A stretch of 64,000 bases of DNA. Origin: Treponema berlinense (lineage in GTDB: Bacteria > Spirochaetota > Spirochaetia > Treponematales > Treponemataceae). The notes beneath the pieces are model-generated. The model saw only the letters and a list, made by a program, of their open reading frames with translations. It did no database searches and was not told where the DNA came from. The stretch lies in the NCBI RefSeq assembly GCF_900167025.1, contig NZ_FUXC01000005.1:62001-126000 (forward strand), read 5' to 3'. This document shows, piece after piece, positions 25,483 through 33,808 of the stretch. Position 1 is the first letter of the stretch. The number at the start of each line of letters is the position of its first letter. A program made the position numbers and the translations under genes.

Positions 25483-27666
25483 ATGAAAAAAGAATTTAAT
25501 TTTATAAAGAAAATATGCGCATTATTTGCAGCAATTACTATTATTGGAATTGAATTTATTTCCTGCGAGAACCAGTTTTTCAAGAAAGCCGCCGGCATTT
25601 ATGAAGTCAGCTTTGAATCGAATGGCGGAACAGGAGTTTCAACTGTAAACACAGACAAAATTGTTTTTCAGCCGGCAACAACAAAAAATAACTGCGAATT
25701 TCTTGGCTGGTACGAAACTTCTAATTTTGAAGGAAGCGCCGTTTCATTTCCTTATGAACCAAAAAAGAATACTGTTCTTTATGCGCGGTGGAATCAAAAA
25801 TACACAGTTCACTTTGAATCAAACGGCGGAACATCGGTTTCTGATTTTACAGGGAACGAAATTAAAAGCGGCATAACACCATTTAAAGAAGATTACTCTT
25901 TTGCAGGCTGGTATTTGAACGCAGATTTTTCTGGAGAAGCCGTTTCGTTTCCGCTTTCTTTAAATGCCGATATTACACTTTACGCTAAATGGAATAAAAA
26001 TTATACAGTCAGTTTTAATTCAAACGGAGGAACAGAAATTTCTTCTATTAAAACTGGCGTTCTTCAGGAACTTCCATTCACAGAAAAAGAAAATTATGAA
26101 TTTGCCGGCTGGTATATTTCTTCCTCTTTAAGCGGAGAAAAAATTGCCGCGCCATACACTGTAACTCAGGATATAACTTTGTATGCAAAATGGCTTCCAA
26201 CATATCTTGTAACTTTTGAAACAAACGGCGGAAGCGAAATTGCTTCATTTAAGACAAGAACTATAGAAAACGTTCAACAGCCGGAAAAACCAGGATTCAC
26301 ATTTATCGAATGGTACTTGGATTCCAGCTTGAACACAAAAGCAGTTTTCCCGCTGACAATTACAAAAGATACAACGCTCTACGCATTCTACAAACAGAAT
26401 TTCACCGTAAGATTTGAAGCAAACGGTGGTTCTGCAATAAATCCGGTTTCCTGCTATTTTATAGAAACAAGCCCGGAAACCGCCAAAACCAACAAAACAT
26501 TTGCCGGCTGGTATTTAGATTCAGAATGTACCGATGAAAATAAAGTGACGTTTCCATTTTATCCAGCAGAAGACGTAACTCTGTTTGCAAAATGGGTTAC
26601 AGAAATGTACACAATTACCTACAATTCAAACGGAGCTACAGGCGGAAGTGTACCGGAAACAGTGCAGGTTGAAAAAGGCTCTTCTTTTGTGGTAAGCGCA
26701 AATACTGGAAATCTTACAAAAACCGGATATGCTTTTACAAAATGGGCAACCAGCACAGACGGCGCAAGCGGACAAACTTACGCGCCTGGTTCCAATCTGA
26801 CCCCAAGCAGAAATATGACGCTTTACGCCCAGTGGGGAAAAGACTATGCGGCAATGGTAACAGTTCCTGGAGGAAACTTCTATTTAGGCGACCCGAACTA
26901 CGGCACAAACCGACCAAAAATCACGCTTTCAAGCTTCCAGATTGCACAGTACGAACTGACCTACGAATTATGGCTTGAAGTTTACCGATGGGCAGAAGAC
27001 AACGGCTACAACATAACAAGAGCAGACAAAGGCTACGCCGCAAACGACGCCTACAAAGATTTTGTTCCTGCCACAAACATAAGCTGGGACATGGCATGCG
27101 TATGGCTCAACGCCTACAGCGAATACAAAGGCTACGAACCAGTGTACTACCGCGGAAACGCTGTCTGGAAAGACGACACCAGCACTAACGGCTCATTAAG
27201 CTGGTATAAAAGCAAAAACGGCTACCGCCTGCCAACAGAATGTGAATGGGAATTTGCCGCCGGCGGCGGAAGCGAAGCCGAGCATGACAAGTATATTTAT
27301 GCCGGAAGCAACACAATTGAAGAAGTTGCATGGTATGCCAGCAACAGCGGAAAAGAAGCACATAAAGTTGGAACAAAAAAGGCAAATGTGCTTGGTCTTT
27401 ATGATATGAGTGGAAATGTTGCAGAATGGTGTTTTGATTTTTACGCAGATTGGGGAACCGGGGAATTGACAAATCCAGTGCATTGGAATGGTAAGTATAC
27501 ACTTTTGAAGTGGGGAAGTTTATATACATCTTCTCAGTACTGTACTATTTTTGATAGAACAACTGATGGTTATTTTTCTGGTTATTCTTATGGTTCTTAT
27601 TATTATTCTTATGCTTCAACAAAAACTGGATGGATTGGCATACGTCCTGCTCGCAACGCAGACTAA
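25483..27666 (+). CDS. Lipoprotein with six InlB-type repeats and a SUMF1/FGE-like domain
   Basis: A 727-aa surface-type lipoprotein (lipobox FISC, Cys28). Residues about 39-450 contain six Listeria-Bacteroides (InlB B-type, Flg_new) repeats of about 65-75 aa, each starting like YTVSFNSNGG and ending like LYAKW. Residues about 458-727 are a formylglycine-generating-enzyme/SUMF1 (C-type-lectin-like) domain: VTVPGGNFYLGD, YELTYELWLEV, YRLPTECEWEFAAGG, YDMSGNVAEWCFDFY and a terminal GIRPARNAD in place of the usual GFRxxR. Codon use changes in the last 250 bases, with 18 successive NNT codons at 27562-27615. This domain is the scaffold of retroelement-diversified proteins such as Treponema denticola TvpA. 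The catalytic cysteines of true FGE are not evident, so binding is more likely than catalysis. Confidence 0.85.
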   Translation: MKKEFNFIKKICALFAAITIIGIEFISCENQFFKKAAGIYEVSFESNGGTGVSTVNTDKIVFQPATTKNNCEFLGWYETSNFEGSAVSFPYEPKKNTVLYARWNQKYTVHFESNGGTSVSDFTGNEIKSGITPFKEDYSFAGWYLNADFSGEAVSFPLSLNADITLYAKWNKNYTVSFNSNGGTEISSIKTGVLQELPFTEKENYEFAGWYISSSLSGEKIAAPYTVTQDITLYAKWLPTYLVTFETNGGSEIASFKTRTIENVQQPEKPGFTFIEWYLDSSLNTKAVFPLTITKDTTLYAFYKQNFTVRFEANGGSAINPVSCYFIETSPETAKTNKTFAGWYLDSECTDENKVTFPFYPAEDVTLFAKWVTEMYTITYNSNGATGGSVPETVQVEKGSSFVVSANTGNLTKTGYAFTKWATSTDGASGQTYAPGSNLTPSRNMTLYAQWGKDYAAMVTVPGGNFYLGDPNYGTNRPKITLSSFQIAQYELTYELWLEVYRWAEDNGYNITRADKGYAANDAYKDFVPATNISWDMACVWLNAYSEYKGYEPVYYRGNAVWKDDTSTNGSLSWYKSKNGYRLPTECEWEFAAGGGSEAEHDKYIYAGSNTIEEVAWYASNSGKEAHKVGTKKANVLGLYDMSGNVAEWCFDFYADWGTGELTNPVHWNGKYTLLKWGSLYTSSQYCTIFDRTTDGYFSGYSYGSYYYSYASTKTGWIGIRPARNAD

Positions 27667-27675
27667 AACGCAAAA

Positions 27676-27715
27676 AATTTCCGTACCGCAGTTTTGCGGC
27701 GCGGAAGTTTTTATA
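27676..27715 (+). terminator. Hairpin after the SUMF1 lipoprotein gene
   Basis: A stem with symmetric bulges, TTCCG-TA-CCGC / GCGG-CG-CGGAA with an AGTTTT loop, followed by GTTTTTATAT. It reads as a rho-independent terminator. Its position right behind the variable-looking end is also where a retroelement target would carry its downstream hairpin. Confidence 0.65.
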
Positions 27716-27733
27716 TATTTTGAGGAAAATATT

Positions 27734-27931
27734 ATGGAAAAATACACAACTTACGAGAATAAACCTAATAAAAGAGTTTGTATTCATAAGATGCCATGTG
27801 ATGAAGTTCGAAAACATGGTGGTCTTGGACAAGGCTTATATAAAGAATTTCATACTTTTGAAGAAGCAGAAGACTATGCAAAATCATTAAACTATAAAAT
27901 TGATTATTGTCAAAAATGTAATAAAAAATGA
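27734..27931 (+). CDS. Small Cys-containing protein, unknown
   Basis: A 65-aa protein starting at an ATG with GAGG 8 nt upstream; the reading frame extends far upstream but only as a shadow of the previous gene. It has paired cysteines near the middle and at the end (CIHKMPC and CQKC), suggesting a small metal-binding or disulfide-stabilised protein, and an EAEDYAKSLNYKID helix. I do not recognise it. Confidence 0.55.
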   Translation: MEKYTTYENKPNKRVCIHKMPCDEVRKHGGLGQGLYKEFHTFEEAEDYAKSLNYKIDYCQKCNKK

Positions 27932-28423
27932 TTTTACGAGGAAAAATACGGATAGGTCAAAATTCGAGTTTTGCAACGACAGGACAGCTCTGCAAAAACC
28001 ATTGTTTTGCATCGTCAGCAAGTTGGAGCAAAAACGCCGAAATGCTGTAGAAAAACTTGCGGAACATTCCTGCCACGCTCCTTTATGCAATACAATGTAA
28101 TCAGGCTGTTTTCAGTCATGGCATTTCCCCGTTGTCTTGTCTGTGGTGATTCAAAATTTTACAGGGAATGCCTTTTTGGTAAATTCATCTGAAACTCGAA
28201 TGATGAGAAGGCATATTTTCAGATTTTCATAAAGCCTAATGGAAAACATCTTGTCGAAAAAGACAACTGGAAAGAAGAATTTCTGGAGGAAATTTTAAGA
28301 GGTTACGGATTTTCAAAGCCGGTGCGAAATAAATAATCTTATTTTCTCTTTTTTGATTTTTATTTTGTTGTTAGAATATTTTGTCGGATTTTGTATTTTT
28401 ATTTTGGCTTTTTGGGAGATATT
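27932..28423 (+). other. Region without intact genes; gene remnants
   Basis: No convincing complete gene is present over about 490 bases. The first part has a GC-richer stretch (27955-28090) with only short frames on both strands. An in-frame segment (28193-28336) reads as the end of a degraded protein. The last 60 bases lead into the ribosome site of the next lipoprotein gene. Confidence 0.5.
28193..28336 (+). pseudogene. C-terminal fragment of an unidentified protein
   Basis: Following an in-frame TGA, 47 sense codons run to a TAA and look protein-like (AYFQIFIKPNGKHLVEK, then EEFLEEILRGYGFSKP). No start codon or ribosome site precedes them. It is probably the 3' remnant of a deleted gene. 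Confidence 0.35.
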
Positions 28424-28999
28424 ATGAATAAAATTTTTGGTTTTGCGGCTGTTTTGCTTTGCGGATTGTTTTTTGCAGGTTGCTCGGAAGAGGATTCAAA
28501 GGTTTTGGACGATTTGACAGGACCTTCTGATACTTGGTGCACCATGCCTGTAACTTACGCTTCTGAAAACGGCACTTCCAGCACAACGCTGAATGTCAGT
28601 TTTTATTATGCTTCTAAAGAAGTTAAACCGAATGGTTCTTCGACAGGATTGCGTTCTGATATTGGATCGATTCCTGAAGGCTCTATTTCTGTTCTTGTAA
28701 CTCTTGGTTCTGGAACAAATTCTCTTCTTACAGCGCTTACCAAAACTCAATATCTTTTTAAGAGCTTTGGTTCTGTTAAAGAGTTAACTTCTGAGTCCGG
28801 CACTTCTTATGAATATTCGAATATGAAACTTTTTTGGAAAGCGATTTATCTTAAAAACCGTGAGGCATTAAGCAAAAACCAAAGTACAAGTATTCCTAAG
28901 CAGTTGCAAAAATCTACACAATCTACTTGTTTAAGTGATTTGGAAAACTTTAGCTGGAAAAGGCTTCTTGCGGCTTATCTTTTGAATAGCTTGGAATAG
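28424..28999 (+). CDS. Small predicted lipoprotein
   Basis: A 191-aa exported protein with a clear lipoprotein signal (LLCGLFFAGC, Cys20). The start is placed at 28424, with GGGAG 8 nt upstream. The mature part is Ser/Thr-rich and beta-like to about residue 130, then turns helical and basic. No recognised domain. It closes the surface-protein cluster. Confidence 0.75.
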   Translation: MNKIFGFAAVLLCGLFFAGCSEEDSKVLDDLTGPSDTWCTMPVTYASENGTSSTTLNVSFYYASKEVKPNGSSTGLRSDIGSIPEGSISVLVTLGSGTNSLLTALTKTQYLFKSFGSVKELTSESGTSYEYSNMKLFWKAIYLKNREALSKNQSTSIPKQLQKSTQSTCLSDLENFSWKRLLAAYLLNSLE

Positions 29000-29040
29000 T
29001 TTACAAAAAGACTGTTTTTTGTTTGGTTTGAACAGTATTC

Positions 29041-29114
29041 TTAGCCCAGACTGTAGCCCCGTAGTCTCAGGCTTTTAGCCTGAGATGGAGCTATGCGGAA
29101 GGGCGAAAGGCTGG
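29041..29114 (-). repeat. Structured dispersed repeat R1 family, copy 3
   Basis: Read on the minus strand it aligns with the copy at 34892: CCAG arm, CTTTCGC, TTCCGC, TAGCTCCAT, apical hairpin, GGGGCTAC, CAGTCTGG, GCTAAG. The apical stem is TCTCAGGCT-AAA-AGCCTGAGA, entirely different in sequence from the other copies but perfectly paired with the same AAA loop. The second arm is GCCC/GGGC. Confidence 0.75.
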
Positions 29115-29146
29115 AGGAGTGCGGAAGATGCGCTCCTCTTTTTTTT
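29114..29146 (+). terminator. Terminator before the pectinesterase 3' end
   Basis: GAGGAG (29114-29119) pairs with CTCCTC (29133-29138), followed by a run of T. It would end plus-strand transcription from the surface-protein cluster. Confidence 0.7.
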
Positions 29147-29152
29147 GCAAAA

Positions 29153-31459
29153 TTACTTTGCTGCCCGGCCGTTTATGATTACGGTTCCGATTGTCGGTGA
29201 TTTTCCTGTCGGAATTGGAATGTCGCCTGTGCCGTTGAGTCCGTAAAGAATTACGCGGATTGTTACGGTTTCGCCTTTTTCGGCTATTACTGTCGGGTAA
29301 GCGCGGTAACTTTTCTTTGTGTTGCGTACCTGGCGGTCGGTGTCGTCGGCTATGTTGCCTTTGTTTCCGTTTTTGAGCCACATTATCTGGCAGGCCATGT
29401 TGCTTGTTCCGTGGTTTCCGTAAGAAACTTCAATGTTTGTTATTTCAATTTTTCTGTTTGCTGTAATCGGGAAGTCGATGTAAACTTTGTCGCGTCCTTT
29501 GACTGGTTCGCTGTAACCGCCAAAACTGAGCGCGCCTTTTGCAATGTCAGATGTGATTTTGCCTGAATTGTAAGCCCAGTTTCCTTTTGAAGGAATTGCT
29601 TTTGAAACGCTTGCAACTGAAGTGTCGTCGCTTTTTCCTTCGAGCGTTGTTGATGCGGCTTCGCTGTTGAGCCAGATTGCCGAGAACGCACCTTCTTCCG
29701 GTTTTAAGATTTTAAGTTCTGCTTCGCCTTTTACGCCGTTCTGGTCTTTTGAAGTTGCAATTACTTTGATTACGCAGTCTTCTTTTACAGATTTTGCTGT
29801 CAAGTAACCGTTTGGATCGATTTCGGCTGCGTCCGGGTTAGAAACTGACCAGGTGTATTCGTCGTTTGTCGGGTTCTGCGGTGTTAAAACTGCGCTCATC
29901 TGCATTGTTTTTTTGCCCTGAAGCTGTTTGCGGTTTTTGTAGGTATTTACCTTGATTGCTGTTACCGGGCGGAATGTCAAACTGTCGTCCGGCAGAATTT
30001 CGATTTTTGTGATGTAGGTTTTTGTGTCTGCCGTTATTGAAAGTTCGCTGTTATTTTCGTAAACAACGTAAGATTTTGAAAGAGTTGAGTCGGTTGTGCC
30101 GTTGCTAAAATAGTAAGAAACAGGTCCCTGCTTTCCAGCTTTGATAGTTCCTGTTCCGAGATTGTAGCCTGTAACTTTTACAATTGCCTTTGCTGAAAGT
30201 GGAATTGTAATTGAATCTCCGGCATTTCCCTCAACGTGAGATTTGCCTTCTTCTTTTGCAAATCCGTTGAGTTTTAGAGCGGAATTGTCTGTTGTGCCGT
30301 CAAATGCGTAAACTATTTTTTTGTCCTGTTCGCCTTTTGCAAGTGCGGAAGACTTGTCTTTTGAAACTTTCCAGCCAGATTTTGCGGCAAGTGAATTGAG
30401 ATCCCATTCTGTGTCGCTGTCTTTTCTGTATTTGTTGCTCAAAATATCAAAATAGCGGTTTACGATTGCATTGCGACCGTTAAATTCGTTTTTAACGTCT
30501 GCTTCTGGAATAATGTCGGCGCGATTTTTTGTGTTGAGTTTAAGGCTTTTTGCAGTTTTGCTGTCCATTTTCCAGCCGATTATATTCTGCGGAACTCCAG
30601 GAGCGGTCAATGGCTGTTCCAGCCAGATTTCTTTTTCGATTCCGTCTGCCTTTGTGTTGATGTAGGCAATCTGGTTGTAATAGCCTGCTCTCCACGGTGT
30701 ACGGCCTAAGTATGTTTTTTGACGAGGGTCTGTTATAAGCTTTGAATTGTAGATTACAAGACCTTTGCCTGCTGTAGGACCAATTTGCATGCGAGGTGCT
30801 CCGACATAGGCGATTTTTGTAGTGTGTTTTTCGTCGTAAACCGCGTTGATTTCGCATTCTTCAAAAAGGGCTACTTTTCCTGTTGATTCCATCCAGATAA
30901 AGTCAGTGTCGCCTTCTACATAGCAGTTGTAGAACCAGGTTTTTCCGGTCGTGCGCAATGTGTCCTGATGAGAAAGGAACGAACAGTTATAAGCTGCAAC
31001 AAATCCGCTTCCGTCGTAGCCGAGTGTTTCTGCCTGTGTGTTTGAACCTTTTACAGAACCGCGTTCAAAAGTATTCTGAACGGTAAGATTTTCGAGAATA
31101 AGGTTTCCAGTTCCTTCAAATTCGATAATGCAGCGTTTTTTTTGTGCGCTGTCTGCGCGTTTGTTAAGACAGATGTCGCCGTCATTTGCTTCGGAAATGA
31201 TTACGTCTTTTCCGTATTTTTCTGTTGTCTGACCAGACAGTTTGATTGTTGCCGGTCCGTTGTAATAAAGAACTTCTTTGTAAGTTCCCTTTGGCAAGCT
31301 GATTGTGTATTCACCGTCGTCTTTTACAGAATCGATTGCCGCCTGAATTGTGTCGAAAGAAGCATCTGCTCCTTTTCCGGAAATTGTTACTTTAGGAGCG
31401 GCGTTTGCAGAAAAGAATGCTCCTGCAGTAAGCAATACCGCAGTCAATTTTTTTAACAT
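29153..31459 (-). CDS. Secreted pectinesterase with bacterial Ig-like and extra domains
   Basis: A 768-aa exported enzyme with a signal peptide (FFSANA, cut near residue 20). Residues about 22-320 are a CE8 pectin methylesterase beta-helix. The family motifs are GYDGSGFVAAYNCSFLSHQD with the first catalytic Asp in HQDTL, and a variant second motif GDTDFIW in place of GxVDFIFG, which keeps the second Asp; the Arg motif is LGRTPWR. It removes methyl esters from pectin. Residues about 390-490 look like a carbohydrate-associated beta domain, 495-585 a Big2-like domain (TAIKVNTYKNRKQLQGKKTM), and 600-768 a further beta-sandwich, possibly sugar-binding. It has a strong GGAGGA site. Confidence 0.92.
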   Translation of the reverse strand: MLKKLTAVLLTAGAFFSANAAPKVTISGKGADASFDTIQAAIDSVKDDGEYTISLPKGTYKEVLYYNGPATIKLSGQTTEKYGKDVIISEANDGDICLNKRADSAQKKRCIIEFEGTGNLILENLTVQNTFERGSVKGSNTQAETLGYDGSGFVAAYNCSFLSHQDTLRTTGKTWFYNCYVEGDTDFIWMESTGKVALFEECEINAVYDEKHTTKIAYVGAPRMQIGPTAGKGLVIYNSKLITDPRQKTYLGRTPWRAGYYNQIAYINTKADGIEKEIWLEQPLTAPGVPQNIIGWKMDSKTAKSLKLNTKNRADIIPEADVKNEFNGRNAIVNRYFDILSNKYRKDSDTEWDLNSLAAKSGWKVSKDKSSALAKGEQDKKIVYAFDGTTDNSALKLNGFAKEEGKSHVEGNAGDSITIPLSAKAIVKVTGYNLGTGTIKAGKQGPVSYYFSNGTTDSTLSKSYVVYENNSELSITADTKTYITKIEILPDDSLTFRPVTAIKVNTYKNRKQLQGKKTMQMSAVLTPQNPTNDEYTWSVSNPDAAEIDPNGYLTAKSVKEDCVIKVIATSKDQNGVKGEAELKILKPEEGAFSAIWLNSEAASTTLEGKSDDTSVASVSKAIPSKGNWAYNSGKITSDIAKGALSFGGYSEPVKGRDKVYIDFPITANRKIEITNIEVSYGNHGTSNMACQIMWLKNGNKGNIADDTDRQVRNTKKSYRAYPTVIAEKGETVTIRVILYGLNGTGDIPIPTGKSPTIGTVIINGRAAK

Positions 31460-31550
31460 GAATTCCTCCGTTTTTAAAATTCACTTAAAGTCTGGAATTT
31501 TTAAATTTTGTTTTGAATTTGAAAGACAGATTTTTGGCAGTCCGAATAAC

Positions 31551-31578
31551 TGTTTATAAAAATATTCAAAACTGTCAA
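31551..31578 (-). promoter_or_regulatory. Promoter of the pectinesterase gene
   Basis: TTGACA (31573-31578 on the minus strand), a 16-bp spacer and TAAACA (31551-31556), giving a leader of about 85 nt ahead of the ribosome site. The -35 overlaps the tct terminator. Confidence 0.5.
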
Positions 31579-31598
31579 AAACCCGACAATCGGTTTTC
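31577..31598 (-). terminator. Terminator of the tctCBA operon
   Basis: On the minus strand, AAACCGA-TTG-TCGGGTTTTT forms a short stem with one bulged G, followed by T, starting about 28 nt after the tctA stop. Confidence 0.6.
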
Positions 31599-31625
31599 AA
31601 AAAAAATTATAATTCCACTTCTAAT

Positions 31626-33197
31626 TTAAACACTTGCGCCGTTTGTGTCATCAGCCTGAGAAGACGCAATTCTTTTTGCAATCTTTCTTTGGTTCAAAAC
31701 CGCTGCAATAATTGAGAAAACTGCGAGTGCAAAGAAAATAATACAGATTGGGCGGGTAAAAATCTGCATAAAGTTACCGTCGACAATCTGCATATAGCGT
31801 CTGATGTTTGATTCTGACATTGGTCCCAAAATAAGGGCAAGGAGAATCGGAGACAGGTTGAATTCATATTTTTGCATAAGGTAACCGATTACGCCCATTG
31901 CAATTGCAAAATAAACGTCGAACATACTCTGGTTGATTGAGTAAGAACCAACAAGGGAAAGAACGAGAATACAAGGAATTAAAATGTAACGCTGGATATT
32001 GATTACTTTAGAAAAGAGGTTTACGCCTAGCATTCCGATTATAAGGAAAGCAAGGTTTGCCGCTATCAAGGCACCAAAAACTGCGTAAACGACATCGAGA
32101 TGTTCAACATACATCATCGGTCCCGGCTGGAATCCGTGCATAATAAATGCGCCCATCAAAACCGCCGTGTTAGAGTCTCCAGGAACACCGAGCGCAAGCA
32201 TTGGAATCATCGCGCCGCCAGAACAACCGTTGTTTGCAGATTCAGCAGCCGCAATTCCTTCAGGTGCTCCGTGTCCGAATTCTTCAGGATGTTTAGAACT
32301 TCTTTTTGCTTCGCTGTACGAAACAAATGCCGAAATATCGCCGCCTGCTCCAGGAATTGCACCGATAAAAGTTCCGATTAAACCGCCTTTGAGCATGTGC
32401 GGCCAAATTGCCTTAAAGTCTTCTTTGCTTGGAACTACGTTTTTGATTACAGAACGCAGATAATTTCCGATTGCATTGCCGGCTTTGTAAGCGCTTATAT
32501 TTTTTGGAGCCGGATTGCCTTTTAGAAGATGTTCAAAATTGGCAAGAACCTCGCTGATTGCAAAAAGTCCGATTAAGGCAGGAATAAATGGAATTCCGTC
32601 GTAGAATCCAGGAAGATTTATAAAGCGAATGTAACCGCAGGTTTTGTCGATTCCAACGCAGCAGATTAAAAGTCCAAAAATTGCCGTAATCAAGCCTTTT
32701 AAAATCGATTTTCCAGAAATTGAAACAATAACGCTCAAACCAAAGAATGCCAGTGCAAAGAATTCTGCCGGTCCAAACCTTAAAGCCATTTTAGAAATTG
32801 TCGGAGAAAGAAAAGTCATAATGACTGCGCCGATAATTCCACCGCAGAAAGAAGAAAAAAGCGAAAGTGTTAAAGCTCTCGCGCTCTGACCTTTTTGGCT
32901 CATTGGAAAGCCTTCGAGAACCGTTGCCGCGGCAGAAGGAGTTCCCGGAGTGTGAATCAAGATTGCCGAAATTGAACCGCCGTACATTCCGCCGCAGAAA
33001 ATTCCCAAAAGCATTGCAACGCCAGGAATAAATTCAAGTCCATAAGTAAACGGAACAAGAAGCGCAATTCCCATAGTTGCGGTAAGACCTGGAATACAGC
33101 CGATCAAAATTCCGCCGGCCGCACCTAAAAAAGTATATAGTATAGTAGAAAGCGAGAAAACTTGTCCAAATGCTGAAGAAATTAAAGAAAAATCCAT
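31626..33197 (-). CDS. tctA: Tripartite tricarboxylate transporter, large permease TctA
   Basis: A 523-aa polytopic membrane protein with about 10-12 helices. The two conserved TctA motifs are present: GCIPGLTATMGIALLVP near residue 33 and the related GTFIGAIPGAGGDISAFVSY near 275. It is the channel-forming subunit of a secondary importer for carboxylates such as citrate or related acids; the substrate is set by the binding protein and is unknown here. A GGAGG site lies in the end of tctB, 11 nt between the genes. Confidence 0.95.
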   Translation of the reverse strand: MDFSLISSAFGQVFSLSTILYTFLGAAGGILIGCIPGLTATMGIALLVPFTYGLEFIPGVAMLLGIFCGGMYGGSISAILIHTPGTPSAAATVLEGFPMSQKGQSARALTLSLFSSFCGGIIGAVIMTFLSPTISKMALRFGPAEFFALAFFGLSVIVSISGKSILKGLITAIFGLLICCVGIDKTCGYIRFINLPGFYDGIPFIPALIGLFAISEVLANFEHLLKGNPAPKNISAYKAGNAIGNYLRSVIKNVVPSKEDFKAIWPHMLKGGLIGTFIGAIPGAGGDISAFVSYSEAKRSSKHPEEFGHGAPEGIAAAESANNGCSGGAMIPMLALGVPGDSNTAVLMGAFIMHGFQPGPMMYVEHLDVVYAVFGALIAANLAFLIIGMLGVNLFSKVINIQRYILIPCILVLSLVGSYSINQSMFDVYFAIAMGVIGYLMQKYEFNLSPILLALILGPMSESNIRRYMQIVDGNFMQIFTRPICIIFFALAVFSIIAAVLNQRKIAKRIASSQADDTNGASV

Positions 33198-33208
33198 CTT
33201 TCCACCTC

Positions 33209-33676
33209 CTAGAATAATCCGTCAAGAAAGCCCATAGGCATTTCAATCTGAAGAAGAAATTTGAATGCGCAGAAAATCACAAGGTCTGCACAGACAGCGA
33301 CAATCGTCATAGTAAGATAATTTCTCTGTCCAAGAATCAGCATCATTGCAAAAAGCGCGAGCGGCGTGGCAAACAAAAAGCCGATTACGTTCCACAGCAG
33401 TGCATAAACGACAATTACCGCAAGGGCAAGAATACATTTTTGCATGTCTTTGTTAAGCGGACTGATTGTAGGAGCTTTTTTGCCGTCATCTTTTTTAAAA
33501 ATATTTGTAATAAGAAGAATCAGACAGCAGATAAAAAGCGCAATGCAGAGAATACGCGGAAAAAATTCCGGACCGACAGGAACGTTAGTAAATTTTTTGA
33601 ATGTAAGAGTTTTAAGGAATGCGGCCAAAGAGAAGAGCATTCCAATTATTGCCGAAACAATGTTGGCTATTCTCAT
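33209..33676 (-). CDS. tctB: Tripartite tricarboxylate transporter, small permease TctB
   Basis: A 155-aa membrane protein with four hydrophobic helices, matching TctB in length, position and the conserved PVGPEFFPRIL segment near residue 35. The start at 33676 is preceded by GGAG; an upstream in-frame ATG at 33709 lacks support. It accompanies TctA in the membrane complex. Confidence 0.9.
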   Translation of the reverse strand: MRIANIVSAIIGMLFSLAAFLKTLTFKKFTNVPVGPEFFPRILCIALFICCLILLITNIFKKDDGKKAPTISPLNKDMQKCILALAVIVVYALLWNVIGFLFATPLALFAMMLILGQRNYLTMTIVAVCADLVIFCAFKFLLQIEMPMGFLDGLF

Positions 33677-33699
33677 GTTTTTGTCTCCAGTAAAAAAAA

Positions 33700-33789
33700 G
33701 GCTATCCAAAGCAGTTCTTGCGGCAAAATCCTCTGCGCAAATATTTTGACAGAAAATCTTACCGCCGGTTCAAACTTTTTGGACAGCCC
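33700..33789. mobile_element. MITE-like element between tctC and tctB
   Basis: A 90-bp segment bounded by imperfect inverted ends: GGCTATCCAAAG on the left and, read inward from the right, GGGCTGTCCAAAAAG. The right end shares 15 identical bases with the left end of the IS1182-like element at 39609, so it is probably a short non-autonomous derivative. It may also form an intercistronic hairpin. Confidence 0.5.
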
Positions 33790-33808
33790 AAAAATATTTA
33801 GTTAGAAG

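Noticed and set aside
27887-28090. A minus-strand gene of about 67 codons downstream of the lipoprotein
   Set aside because: No ribosome site or promoter, composition unlike neighbouring proteins, and overlap with the small plus-strand gene; treated as a non-coding stretch.
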